Part shown: one piece after another, positions 1 through 10,995 of the stretch | How positions within the stretch are numbered: the stretch's first letter is position 1 | Layout of the letters: the number at the start of each line of letters is the position of its first letter | Source: Eublepharis macularius | Taxonomy: Eukaryota > Chordata > Lepidosauria > Squamata > Eublepharidae | Length of the DNA: 64,000 nt | Reading direction: 5' to 3' | Assembly: GCF_028583425.1 (NCBI RefSeq) | Contig: NC_072802.1 | Coordinates: forward strand, 11,727,926 to 11,791,925 | Notes under the pieces: generated by a model | The model's database searches: none | Told to the model about the DNA's origin: nothing | What the model saw: the letters and a program-made list of their open reading frames with translations, nothing else | Translations under genes and position numbers: made by a program

Positions 1-769
1 ATGCATAATTTGGTATTCTACAGTTCAATGGAGATTCTTAGTGGCCTCCAACATTTTAAAAAAAACTATTGAAAGCAATTAAAATGCAAACCAACAACAA
101 GAAATTCAGAACAAAAAAAACAGTAGCGTCATAATTTTGTACTTTTGTCTTTGAAAGCCAAATCAGTAAAGTAGTATTAACAAAATGAAGGGCATCCTTA
201 ACCATGGTTTGCTTCTTATGAGTTCTCCAGGTGAGAAGCCACCGCAGTTTTCTTCTGAACAAGACAGTATACCAAGCCGGGCCTTAGAAGATGACTGCAA
301 CAATAAGGACAGACTCATATGGGAGCAGACAGTCCTTGAGATATCTTAGTGCTTACAACAAAACCTGACTTGAGATTCATGCAACATTTGCAGACTTCAG
401 GTCAGTGAAAGCAAGCTCCAATTTCAATTTAGGAATGGAGGAATCATCTGTGCAGGAAATTGTAAGTTTGCCTCAGGCCAATTACTTCTGAACTGAGACA
501 TTTTGCTACTCCAAAGAGACAGACAGAAGCAAACACTCTATCAAATGCCTGCCCTCAGCTTCTCTGGAGCCAATTCTCCAATTTATTTTAAAAAATGAAA
601 AAGGGGAGGGGGGGTTGCATCCATTCCACTAAATTGAAAGTCTTGGATTCAGTCTCCAGCATTTTAAGTTAAAAGAATCTAAGGAGCAGCACTGCTGGAA
701 ATGGCATCTGTCTGCCTAGAAACCAGCTGCCCAGATTCAAGGACGTTCAATGTGTTTTCTCTCTGTATA

Positions 770-1372
770 TCCTACCATATAAAAGGCTAAGCTATTCACT
801 TGCTACCCTGGCGTGCCTCTAGAGGGCGCTGCTGAGGAGGGAAGCTCAGATGAGGCAGCTAGACCTCCAGAGAGCGCGCCACGGTGGGAAGCCCAGGCCA
901 GGATTAGTTGCGGAGCAGGTGGAAATGACTGCCCCCCACCTTCATGCAGCTAGACAATGCCCGCCCTCTGCCTTCACCCAGCTGGGATCAGGAGTGGGGC
1001 AGGTGACAATGCCCGTCCCTTCACCTGGCTGGGATCAGGAGGGGAGCCTAAGGCCATGCCCCCCCTACACCTGGCTGGGATCAGGAGGAGAACATGAAGC
1101 ACTGCCTGCCCCCCTTTACCTGGCCTGGATCAGGTGCAGAGAAGGAGGTAATGCCCACCTCCCCTTCACCCAGCCAGGATCAGGAGCAAGGCAGGTGGCA
1201 ATGCCTGCCCCCCTTCACTCAGCCAAGATCAGGCACAGAGCAGGAGGCCATGCCTGCCCCCCTGCCTTCATCCCTCTGTTATCAGTGACAAAGGATGAGG
1301 GAATGCCCACATGCCTGCTCTCCCCTTTCTATAGCCCGTTGTATTTTTTCCCACAACGGGTTTTGTTGCTAG
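770..1372 (+). mobile_element. Non-autonomous Helitron, short copy
   Basis: Begins TCCTACCATATAAAAGG directly after an A and ends ...TTGTTGCTAG directly before a T, the A/T insertion rule and TC...CTAG termini of Helitrons. A perfect hairpin (CCCGTTGT at 1335-1342 and ACAACGGG at 1353-1360) sits just upstream of the 3' end, as expected. The middle is an array of roughly eight degenerate ~50-bp units (GGATCAGGAG...AATGCC...TTCACCCAGC). It encodes no Rep/helicase, so it would need a partner in trans. Confidence 0.88.
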
Positions 1373-2147
1373 TCTCTCCATATAGGGGAAAACCCAGAAT
1401 GCTGCCTTTGACAAACTGAGACCAAGAGGCACAAGTCCCAACTATTTGTGGTTGCACTGTATTGGAAATGCTTAAGTGCTGACTTTATGAGCTTTCAGTA
1501 AGAACTGTTTCTTCGGGTTTGTTATCGTCTGATGTTCTACACAGCTGCTCATTACTACTGGTATATGATTTGTTGCCACTGACTCTTTTTTCTATATTTG
1601 ACTGGTTTCTAGTCTTTTTAAAAAGTATTTATAGACAGTGCTTTACTTGCTATGAAGCATCCTGAAGACATTTTAAAGTAGAAAAGCAAAAGAAAAAATG
1701 CTGAAGAGAAGCAAACCCAAACATAGATTTTATAGGCACATTTATAGTGACTCACCTAGATCTATAGGAGAAATTATCATAGCTGTGATAGTATCTCTTG
1801 CCTGGACTGGGATATGCCATTTCTGGCCCGACCATGTTGTTTCTATTTATAAATCGGTCAGTTCCCCTAAGTTTCAAAATGATAAAAAAAGCGGGAAGGG
1901 GGGAAAGGAAGCAAATTTAGATGTTGCAAGGTACCATACAAGCAGCACTGAATGCTGAAATCAGGACTGTGCACTCCTGCAAACACACACACAACACCAC
2001 AAACACACAAACCTTGGGCTGTTGTCAGAGATTGGCCAGCAGGTCTTAGAAGATACTCTGGTGAAATCTCAGAAGCCCAAGACAACTGAGCCAGGCTTTT
2101 AAGTAATTAGGGGAGGGGGCTCCAGAGTTTTACAAGAGGCTCAAGAT

Positions 2148-2187
2148 AAAATACACTTGAATTACATGGGTAATTCAAGTGTATTTT
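2148..2187. repeat. Perfect 18-bp inverted repeat with 4-bp loop
   Basis: AAAATACACTTGAATTAC at 2148-2165 is followed by ATGG and its exact reverse complement at 2170-2187. Two further partial copies of the right arm follow to about 2219. Confidence 0.8.
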
Positions 2188-2764
2188 GTAATTCAAGTGT
2201 AATTCAAGTGTATTTTGTCTCATGTGGTTGACTCTCAGATAAACCAGAAACTTGTGCAAAATAAGTGACTGTCCTCAAAACCGACTCTATTTGAATAAAC
2301 AAATTCAACTTCCAATATTTATCCTGCTTTTTCACCCAAAGTAGTATACAAAGATAATTTTAAAAAATAACTAAAAAAGCTAAATAAGGACAACAAAAGC
2401 AAACAGTATTAAAGCCACAGCCACAAGACAAACATTGGAAACCATACACCAGTTAAAGAGAGAACAGAGAACACAGTACAGGTGTCAAGCAAATAACGCT
2501 GGGAATGGTGCTCTCCAAAGACCTGACTTTCAGATGTCTGAGCAACCACAGAAGTGCCTGCAACGACTGGGCAGGATTGTATGGGAGAAGGCTGCATTTG
2601 ACACAACCCAAGCCAAGGTAGTTTATTATGTTGGAAGTGAAGGCTGCACAAAACACACCACTGCCTCAGAGGGGACAATGGAGCTAGCAAAGCTAGATAG
2701 GCGAATTCCTTTATCCTTCCTCTTGTGTGCTCTGCTACTGTCTCTTTGTTTATCCAGAATTCTA

Positions 2765-3085
2765 TTCTAAGTGGGTTCGAGATCAAATCAAGTCTGAATT
2801 CTCCCTAGAAGCTAAAATGACAAATCTGAGGCTATCGTACTTTGGTCACATCACGAGAAGACAAGATTCTCTGGAAAAGTCAATAATGCTAGGAAAAGTG
2901 GAAGGCTGTAGGAAAAGAGGAAGACCTAAAACAAGATGGCTGGACTCAATTAAAGAAGTCACATCCTCCAGTTTGCAGGATCTGAGCAAGTCTGTTAATG
3001 ATAGGACATTTGGGAGATCTTGTCTTCATAGGGTGACCATAGGTCCAAGGCGACTTGACAGCACATAACACACACTACTCTAAGG
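2765..3085 (+). mobile_element. BovB (RTE-clade) LINE, 3' end
   Basis: One frame reads SYFGHITRRQDSLEKSIMLG, KVEGCRKRGRPKTRWLDSI and a DR...LHRVT tail, the C-terminus of the BovB reverse transcriptase polyprotein. It is followed by the GCACATAACACACAC end typical of the family. It is 5'-truncated. BovB is abundant in squamates and ruminants through horizontal transfer, so it helps place the organism. Confidence 0.85.
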
Positions 3086-3179
3086 GATTCCTTCCAGCTA
3101 ACTTCTCCTCTTCCTGCTTCTTTGCTTAACCTCCATGAGGGCAAGATGTGCTCTCTGCAATTTCTCTCCATCCTAGCTT

Positions 3180-3590
3180 AGTGCCAAACTACACATTATA
3201 TTTTTGGCGAGTTGGGATGGGGTTCCACAGACTCAACTCGTTTTCCTTGCAGTCACACCGGAACAGTGGGGAAAGGCATTTTCAAAGTCTGCAGGTGCCC
3301 AATTCTGCTTGGAATTGCAGCATGAGGGGAGGGGAGGCTCCTATCTTCCCCTCCACACCGTTTTCCACAACTGAAATGGCCTCAGGAGGGAGTTATTTGC
3401 CTAACTACAGAGTTGTACATGGGAGTACTGAGACCATGCCGCTCCAAAGTTACGCAAATGACTTCCTGCCACGGAGAAAATGGCAGAGCCTCTCCTCCCT
3501 TCAGGCTGCCATTCCAAGAAGAATTAAGCTTCTGCTGACTTTAAAAATGCCTTTCCTTACAGCTTCTATTTCTTTTCTAAAGCAATAAGC
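3180..3590 (+). repeat. Unclassified interspersed repeat, copy D
   Basis: Starts near CCAAACTACACATTAT and runs through GCTGAAATGGCCTCAG-like and GCTCCAAAGTtA-like blocks that recur in order at about 38540-38820 and 47290-47440. No protein or terminal repeat identifies its class. Confidence 0.5.
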
Positions 3591-3679
3591 CTCATGTGAA
3601 CTTTGTTCTTAGAGCAGCATCCCCCTTTCACAGTACAAACCAAGCTCTAAAGCCTAACACTTTAGCATTTTGATCAAGA

Positions 3680-3830
3680 TGGGTAGCTGTGTCAGTCTGT
3701 CTGTAGCAGTAGAAAAGAGCGAGAGTCCAGCAGCACCTATAGGACTAACAAAATTTATGGTAGGCTATGAGCTTTTGTGAGTCACAAACTTTTCTACTAT
3801 AGGATTTTATAGGTTAAACACAGAAAGGCA
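3680..3830 (+). repeat. Interspersed repeat of the hammerhead-like family, single fragment
   Basis: Reads GGGTAGCTGTGTCAGTCTGT, then AGAGTCCAGCAGCACCTA and GACTAACAAAATTTATGGTA, the same modules as the foldback at 32503-32690. The ribozyme-like core is not preserved in this copy. Confidence 0.55.
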
Positions 3831-3995
3831 CCCAGAAACTAAGAGGAAGCTGGTGTAAATCGTTCATGGCACAAAACTCTGGTGAGTTGGAGTTGGAACA
3901 CAGCAGTACAGAGTACACAGACAACTCCGAATTGCCTCTACTGAGGACAGAGACAGAAAGTGTATCTGACAGACTAGACTAACAACAAGGCTTAC

Positions 3996-4233
3996 CATCT
4001 GGGCATTCCATACCCCCTGCCAGACCTCTGGGAATTCTGAGAATGGTAATGTTCATAAGGCGCTATATGCCCTCCACTCTGAGAGCAATGCATTGGAGTT
4101 GACCGTCCTGAGGGAATGCCATGATGCAGCCGGGGAGGAAGGACGGGCTGGCCTCTGCTGTATGCCACAGTCATGTAGACTTCCTTTCCACGGACTTTTT
4201 TAAACAGTTTCTTCCGTGATTTTATATCCATAT
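3996..4233 (-). CDS. ALG13: ALG13 exon: basic MDIK segment and Gly/Arg-rich tail
   Basis: A 238-nt exon after TTTCTAG. It completes Asp, encodes MDIKSRKKLFKKVRGKEVYM, TVAYSRGQPVLPPRLHH and a low-complexity His/Ser/Gly stretch, and ends GRGYGMPR plus TG before gtaagc. Human has [33 protein letters not shown] and GRGYGMPR. This is the last exon visible. The remaining exons (NSSRFINRHN onward and the polyproline region) are not in 1-3995. Confidence 0.95.
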
Positions 4234-6311
4234 CTAGAAAGGCAATTAAGGAGGAAAATAAAATGATTGATGTATGGGCAGCGCTAGTACCGGACTGCCA
4301 ATTCTGCCACAATCTTCTATGCATTTCTCATGAGTTTAGGAGCCACCTAACATAGCAACTGCTCAAGGGAAAGTCAGCATTGTTGAAACAGAAACACCCA
4401 GAGAAAAGGCTGGCAAAAGAGTGCAAGAAAGAAATCCAAGTGCTAAAATACTCACCAAAAAAGTATGTGGACTTGGAAAAGAAAGTCATTTAACCGCACC
4501 TTGACCTCTGCAACCAAAAGAGCCTACATCTTAAAAATCCAAAATGTGATTATTAAAAGAAGCAGAGTGAATCCTTCAGCATGCCCTCTTACCTGGCAGT
4601 GGAGATACCTTGATTATGAAAGAGGCTTTCCCAGAGGAGAGGCTTAGGCATTGTGCGCCGGGTATGCTGACCCCTGCAATTTCCCCAAACGGTTTGGATT
4701 GTTTTACAGATATATTTTTATTGATATTGATCTTTGTTTTATTGTTGTGAGCCACTTCTAGCAGGACTGGAGTGATGGCATGCAATTTTCTAGGTAATAA
4801 ATAGAGCAAACCACTAAAGGCACCTCTTTCTGAACTATGGAGAACACAATCCAACCCATTGTACTGCTTTAGTCTTAAAAGTCATTTTATACATTCGTAC
4901 TAAGCTGCAGATCAGCTCATTTGCAAACACTATGGCCATTTTTTAAAAAAAAAAAAAACGGGTTGAAATATCAATAGAGCATTGCTCCTCTCAGGTTGCC
5001 ATCTCTGGGATGAGATGCCGGGGGGGGGCGCGGTGGGGAGGGGCTGGATCTATGTGGTTTTTTAAAAAAAAATGTTGCATTCTTTACCTCCTGGGGTTTC
5101 TGCAGAAGTGTAGGAAGACTGTTCTCTGCCTTTAGGGTGGTACAGACCGCTTTAAATCAGAGAGGGGAAGAAAGGATAGCTCATGAATCCAGGAAAGAGA
5201 AATTCTGAAAGAGGAAGCAGGAACAGGCTGTGATTGACCAAAGGGTTGGGGGAGGTAAAGAGACACAAGACAAGACAACCACTTGGAAAGGAGATACAGC
5301 AAACACCTCTGAACAACCAACTGCACCAGAGAAATACACCTGATTAGCCACAGTGCAAGGCAAACATGCACAATGACTTAAGATGCCATAAGATGCCAGT
5401 GAGCGGCACTCGTGAAGAGGTAGCTCTGAATACGGGAGAGACAAGCTGACTTCTCCCTTGATCACATCTCTCATCCTGAGAACTAAAGCAGCAGATGGAC
5501 TCTCTCAGGGACTAGTTTGAGCCCAGCAGATTCCTGGGAACTCTGATGTCACAAGCAGGAAAAAAGGGGGTTGGGTTGATGGAGAAACTTGAATTTCCTG
5601 TTATGTGCCCAATACTTTTGATACATTGTTGGAGAACAATTCTTTGCCTGCTGTACTATTTCCACTAAACAGAACAAACTGCAAAATTTTTAACAATGGT
5701 TCCAAATAATGGAAGTTTCAAGGTTACTTAAAAAAACAAATCTGTGAGATTTGTTAAAACAAAATTCATTGGACATCTTATCCAAATTCAGATTTGAATT
5801 TTGCAGGTGGACGACTCCTTTTGTACTTCCCCAAAATGTGAAGGTGCATTTATGCCATATGGTCCAAATTAACTGAAGCAAACCTGCCACAAGAGAGAAG
5901 ATCTGGGTTTTGTTCACAGCTACCTGAAAGCCCATCAAGGTCTGATGAGATGGAAAGGGATGGACAGCTAAGTCTCTTCTTCCTGCCCACATCTATCAAA
6001 CCTGATCCCCACTCTACTGTCATTTGAGGCCACTACAGGGAAGGTCTTAAGCTCTGCGCCAATCTCAAAGAGGTGGCTAGAATGGGGTAGAGGTGGCAGC
6101 ACTGGAGCACGATCTGGGAAATCTGGGCTCACATCACCTCTCCCCCATGGAAGCCGCCTGGGTGACCGTGGGCCCGACAATTCCCCTTAGTCTAACCAGC
6201 CCCATAAGGGGTGGAGGATTTGAAGATAAAATGGGTGAGTGGAGAATGAGGCTGTAAACCACTCTGGGTTCCCACGGGGGAGAAGAGCGTGTTCTAAGTA
6301 CCTTAAAGCTC

Positions 6312-6518
6312 TGACCTGGATAGCCCAGCAGAGCCTGATCTTGTCAGATCTGAGAAGCTAAGCAGGGTCAGCCTTGGTTAGTAATTGGATGGGAGGCCTC
6401 CATTGAAGACCAGGGGCGCAGAGGCAGGCAGTGGCAAACCACCTCTGTTAGCCTCTTGCCACGAAAATCCCACCGGGGTTGCCATAAGTCAGCTATGACT
6501 TGAGGTCCCTCTCTACCA
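6312..6518 (+). mobile_element. 5S rRNA-derived SINE
   Basis: Contains GAGAAGCTAAGCAGGGTCAG and TTAGTAATTGGATGGGAGGC, the internal promoter region of 5S rRNA. It continues into the lizard-type body GAGGCAGGCAGTGGCAAACC and GGGTTGCCATAAGTCAGCTA. The 5S similarity covers only the promoter half, so this is a SINE and not a 5S gene. Confidence 0.88.
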
Positions 6519-7687
6519 AGTACCTTAAAATAAATAAATGGCACCAGCAACACATACACAAAGAGCTCCCTCTCTAAATCCAACTTCTTGGTTTTATGAG
6601 AGTGTCATTTTGGAAACGCATTGCCTCTATGCTGCAAGATCTACAGAAGCTTTCAGGAGGGTCACTCAGTATCAGGCAGGATAAAGTTTTCCTACCAATG
6701 CAATATTGTTCTCAAATGCCGTGTTTTACTTTTCTTTGCAGGACTGAATGTGCAACCATTCAGCAATGAGAAAGAGGACCACCTAAGTCCACTACTGAAC
6801 TAAGCCTGCCCTAGTGCTGTCTTGCTGTCTACCAAGAGAAGCAGGTTTTGCCCTCTTTCTCTCCCCCCTCCCCTCAAAGGACATCCAAAATTGCAGTCAG
6901 TTTACTTTATGACACAGTAGAAGCAATGAAAAACCACCCCTGTCATCAGCAATGCCTGACAAAGGCCCTGTTCCTTGGTCATACGAAAGTCATTACTGGC
7001 AGAGCTCCAGCAAAGATGGCAGATCCTTATTCTCCAAGCTTAGTCTTATTAACACTTGTAACAAACATCATGCAAATACTGTGGATAAATATTTTCATCC
7101 AAGACGTGTCTGAAGTCATACCAAAGTGTATGAAACAATGCTAGGAAGGGGGGGAAGAATATTGTACTGTAAATTCATCACAGAACTCAATTTTGCAGCT
7201 TCAGAAGAGGGCATCTCACAATAGCAGACCGCTTGCTTTGCTCACAAAAGCACCTCAAAGTTAGCATCTCCAGCTACAGTTGTTAAGAGAAATTCTCTTT
7301 AATTCCTCTTTACCCAGTTGCTCCCTGAAATCCAACAATCCTTTTTGTTTCCTCTTTTTAGCAATTTGGAGTCAGTTTCTAATCAATTCCTTCTTGATCG
7401 AAGAGAAACTGGAAGACAGAAGGGGCACGAAGGGAGGTTCTGCTAAATTTCAGAATTTCACTCTGCCGTGTCTTTCCAAGCCTACCTATCTTTCTGCTGG
7501 AGCACCATCCCGGGGTATATAACATAAAACAACTGCAAGGGCTGAAGTCACAAAAGGGAACTTTGATTTCTGTTCAAAATGAAATGAAAGAGAAATCGTG
7601 CTTTTAAGAGAAAAAAGAGGATAAGAAGAATCAATGCTATATCTAAAGTGATTTTTCTCTGCATAAAACCTTGAAGAATCATGCCAA

Positions 7688-7790
7688 ACTAAGGGAGCAA
7701 TCCTAAACATGTCTACTCAAAGGTAAGTTCCATTTCATTCAATGAGGCTTACTCCCAGGAAAGTGTTCTTAGGACTGCAGCATAAATAAC
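7688..7790. repeat. ~90-bp palindromic repeat (GTGCAATCCTAA family)
   Basis: Reads CAATCCTAAACATGTCTACT, then CTTACTCCCAGGAAAGTGTT and CTTAGGACTGCAG. The ends are inverted copies of each other. Related copies occur at about 26692-26785, 29323-29408, 30605-30650, 60130-60225 and 62846-62930. It behaves like a MITE or a decayed SINE. Confidence 0.6.
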
Positions 7791-7920
7791 TTGAGCTAGA
7801 CAGGCTACAGTATAAGGCAGCTTTATATAATAGATGAGAAAGCAGCTATTTCCTTCTCTCTACAATCAAGCAGCTGGGACAGAACTTTTAGTCATAGTCT
7901 TTCTTCCAGCATGGACCCAC

Positions 7921-8027
7921 CTGATATTTTCTGATAGTTTCCTCCTTTGCGACTGGGGACCACATTCCACGCAGGTACTGGTGTCACCTGTGTCACAGGT
8001 TTCAAATTTACCAAAGGAACAACATGC
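7921..8027 (-). CDS. ALG13: ALG13 exon: end of Tudor domain and linker
   Basis: A 107-nt exon after TTGGTAG: completes Lys, then [20 protein letters not shown] and [15 protein letters not shown] plus one base before gtgggt. Human has [20 protein letters not shown] and NAMPSRKGRGYQKMP. Human continues with about nine more residues (GGYVPEIVIS) from a downstream donor. Here the frame beyond the donor meets TGA after nine codons with no later GT donor before it, so the shorter form is the only one supported. Confidence 0.94.
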
Positions 8028-9768
8028 CTACCAAAAAAAATTAGGATTATTTAATATCATATTAAAACAATCTTCCATCAAAGATGAAGCTTTGGTTCAT
8101 ATGACCTTGAGACTACCCCCAAGGGAGCAAAATTGATTCTAACAGTGAGAATGCAAGTTGTTTTTATCATTATTAATTTAAACGAGCAATATTAAGCTAT
8201 AAGATTGCTCAGACAGAAAACACACACTTGACTTCATTAGGTTAAATAGCCTGAGAAGCGCTATTAAGCAGAGTATTACGTTCATTAAACACAAGCTAAT
8301 AATAGTAGTTTGATAGTTAATTTCTAAGAATCTGCATGCATCAGAAATGGTCAAAAGGACCTTCCAGCTCCTTCTGTGGATTCAAAGGTGAAGAAAGGAC
8401 ACAATTCTTGTAATATCCAACAGCCAACCAGGTCCAATAGCACCTTAAAGACCAACTAGATTTCCAAGGAAAGAACTTTCAAGAGTCAAAGCTCCCAAAG
8501 CTCATACCTTGGAAATTTAGTTGGTCTTTAAGGTGCTATTGGACCCAAATCTTACTCTCTGACTGCAGACCAACACAGCTACCCACTTGAAACTTTTTTG
8601 ATGTGGATGAGGTTCAAAAAGCAACAGTTACTTGCATCAATACAAAGCAATATTTCTACTACTGAATACGTTTTAGATTTTAAATGCAAAAGCTGCGCAC
8701 AGTCTTCACGCTTTTAACTTGATGTGGGCATCATTATTACAGGGTAAATTAACTACAGTTTTAACAAAAATACTTTGAAAACAGGAACTCCTGAATTTGA
8801 CACAGGCATCGTGTTAAAATAATTGGCAGATTATTCTGAAACAAAAATGAGAGGTCTTGATAAGTTTCTGTTCAGCAACTATATAGATAATAGAGTTATG
8901 CCATGAAGTACATCTCCGCATGTCCCCATGCCAGACCAACTAGGCACGGAATCTACCAGATGGGTAAGATAAACAACAAAGGGATGCCAACCAGAGATGC
9001 TTGAGGTAGTAAGCTTTTGAATTTTAAATAGGCAGAGTTTTAGATAGCAACTGTAAAGGTTTTCTTGTTTTACATCTGTTGCCTGTGTGTGTGCTGAACG
9101 CTTCTGCAAATACTCCTTAAATTAATAATGTACAATTTTATTTAAGCTGAGCCTGGAATTCATGACTTGAGAGTGGGTACACCTCAGAACAAGCCCAGAG
9201 ATTGGAAAGCTAAGTCCTTGAGGAAGGTAAAGCTTTCAATCTCACAAAACAAACAGAAATGCATCTCACCTGTCTGACTGCTGGTGTGGCTGTTATCAGC
9301 GCCCGGAAACAGGAGGTTGGACCAGCTATCCATGCATTCCCCCCCCCCAATCAGTGTCTCTACAAGTAGAGTGTGGCTCTTCAAAGGTCACTGAGAAATT
9401 ATCAGCTTGATCACAAAGCACTGAGACAAACAAGGCCAGCCACCAAAACACACCTGTATCGATTCTGATGGAGAAGACATAGGATATTCTCAACTGGGAA
9501 AACAGTTTAAGTTATAAAATGCTTTGCCAACTTCAGGCTGCTGAGTTGCGGTAGCAATCAAAGTGCAGAAATGGTTAGTAAATAAGGTCTCCTTCTCTCT
9601 GTATTTGAACCTCAAGAGAGCAAGCAGCCATTCCAAGTGAACCTATAAGAATAAACAGCATCCTAATTTAGGTATAGCACGCACTAAATCCTGGTAATCA
9701 GGTGTAATCCATCCTAGTTCCACGAATGAATGACTAATGAACAAAGAACGGAGAAGAGCAGTACATAC
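8028..9768 (-). other. ALG13 intron
   Basis: One head-to-head repeat at 8431-8590. The rest shows no gene, RNA or repeat that I recognise. Confidence 0.6.
8431..8590. repeat. Head-to-head foldback repeat
   Basis: GGTCCAATAGCACCTTAAAG at 8431 is answered by CTTTAAGGTGCTATTGGACC ending at 8545. The right arm continues into CAGACCAACACAGCTACCC. Between the arms lie GAGTCAAAGCTCCC and AAAGCTCATACC. Same family as 32503-32690 and about 58650-58760. Confidence 0.75.
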
Positions 9769-9866
9769 TTCTCTGCCAGCTCTTCGATGAAGACCGTTAC
9801 CATAGTATCCTGCCCAACATCTTGTATGTGCGCATTGTAATATTTCCCCCCAGTCTCTAGGCGTAC
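9769..9866 (-). CDS. ALG13: ALG13 Tudor domain exon 2
   Basis: A 98-nt exon after CACACAG, encoding [20 protein letters not shown] and [12 protein letters not shown] plus two bases before gtatgt. It matches human [20 protein letters not shown] and [11 protein letters not shown]. The YYNAHIQ and VFIEELAEK strands are the body of the Tudor barrel, which usually recognises methylated ligands. The ligand of ALG13 Tudor is not established. Confidence 0.95.
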
Positions 9867-10995
9867 CTGTGTGGGGGACAGAGACCCAAGATAAACTCAA
9901 ACACAGAACGCAGTCATTCGCAACCACATCCTGACAAAGGAGCTCAAACTTGAATTAAACTTTTGAAGAATTTATTAACTTCCCACAGGCCACAACTACA
10001 GAACCATGAAAATTACAAACTTTTATTTTAAAAAAAGAAAGAAAACCACCAATATTCAGAACAAAAGGCAATGATATAAAGGAGCATCTGTCAAACCTTC
10101 CAACCCTGTTCAAGTGGGCTTTGGGGATTTGTGTTTCTCAAAAGAGCAGTCCCTGTGTCCTATAGCAAGCCTCTTCTGGAATAAAATGTGCCCCCCAAAG
10201 CAGTTAGGGCAGGAATCAGCTTTTGATCGTGGCCTTAAATACTAGGAATATAATCACTACTTGATGAACTGTGCAAGCTAGCAATGCTGAAACTTCCAAA
10301 GCTTATACCATGAATTGGCAGGGGCAGAAATTGCTGGGGAATACTGTGGAATCTCCTCCGTTGAACATTTTGATGCTGGGCAAACGTCCACTGGGGATGC
10401 CTTAAAGGTGTGGATGCCCTGCTTGCATTAGGCCAAGCAACTGATCACTGGGTAACACAGGAATTGGGACTCACACATCAGCGAATGGTCGCCACCACTT
10501 TGTGGAGGACAGAAAATCAAAGAACAAGACCAGAGATGGACACACACACACACACACACACTAAATATTTAACATAGCTCTCCTGTTTTAAACTGGGGCT
10601 AAAGGTGGCTCCTGCATTTGAGGCGGTGGAGGACTGAAGGTTGAGATTCTGTCCACCAGTACTGTCATTTTTAGTACAACTTCTACCTCCAAGACTTGCT
10701 GTCTGAGGCAAACCAAGAGATCTCGGCCTCACATGCAAGCTAGAGTGTGTGCGCTTGGGACATGATTTCTCTCTAGCTAACATGTGATGCTGAGCGGGAG
10801 AGTATCAGTGAAAGTCAAGGAGTGAGATGTCTAAAAAGACAACAGAAGAAATCAAACCCTGCTACATGCAAAAAAAGCCCCCAAACTATAAGACAGTTTC
10901 ATTTTGGAGAAGCCAGAACAGTTTTATTTTGAAGTTCTCCCCTTCACTTTTCCTGTATTCTTTCTTGACTTACAAAGCTAAGCTCTCAACTGATA

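Larger units (their letters stand above)
1..3995 (-). other. ALG13 intron (partial), repeat-rich
   Basis: Holds a short Helitron (770-1372), a perfect 18-bp hairpin (2148-2187), the 3' end of a BovB LINE (about 2765-3085), one copy of the unclassified repeat shared with 38.5 kb (about 3180-3590) and a hammerhead-family fragment (about 3680-3830). Nothing recognisable in 1-769 or in most of 1373-2764. No further ALG13 exon was found. Confidence 0.7.
4234..7920 (-). other. ALG13 intron
   Basis: Contains a 5S-type SINE (about 6312-6518), a possible old LINE tail around 4690-4800 (AT-rich, with a GTGGCTCACAACAATAAA-like end read on the minus strand) and a copy of the ~90-bp palindromic repeat at about 7688-7790. 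Elsewhere nothing recognisable. The minus-strand frame 4576-4854 was considered as an exon and rejected. Confidence 0.6.

Noticed and set aside
4576-4854. Minus-strand frame considered as the missing ALG13 exon before 4233
   Set aside because: Its peptide does not match ALG13, and the true upstream exon (7921-8027, NLKPVTQV) joins 4233 in phase.
5080-5160. Possible small minus-strand exon ending CCCAGGAG before gtaaag
   Set aside because: Splice-like ends occur but the peptide does not fit ALG13, and the flanking exons already join in phase.
6312-6518. Possible 5S rRNA gene
   Set aside because: Only the promoter half resembles 5S and it continues into a shared SINE body found at three other places.
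6848-7144. 98-codon plus-strand frame
   Set aside because: Unrecognised, antisense to ALG13, no conserved motif or splice sites; likely chance.
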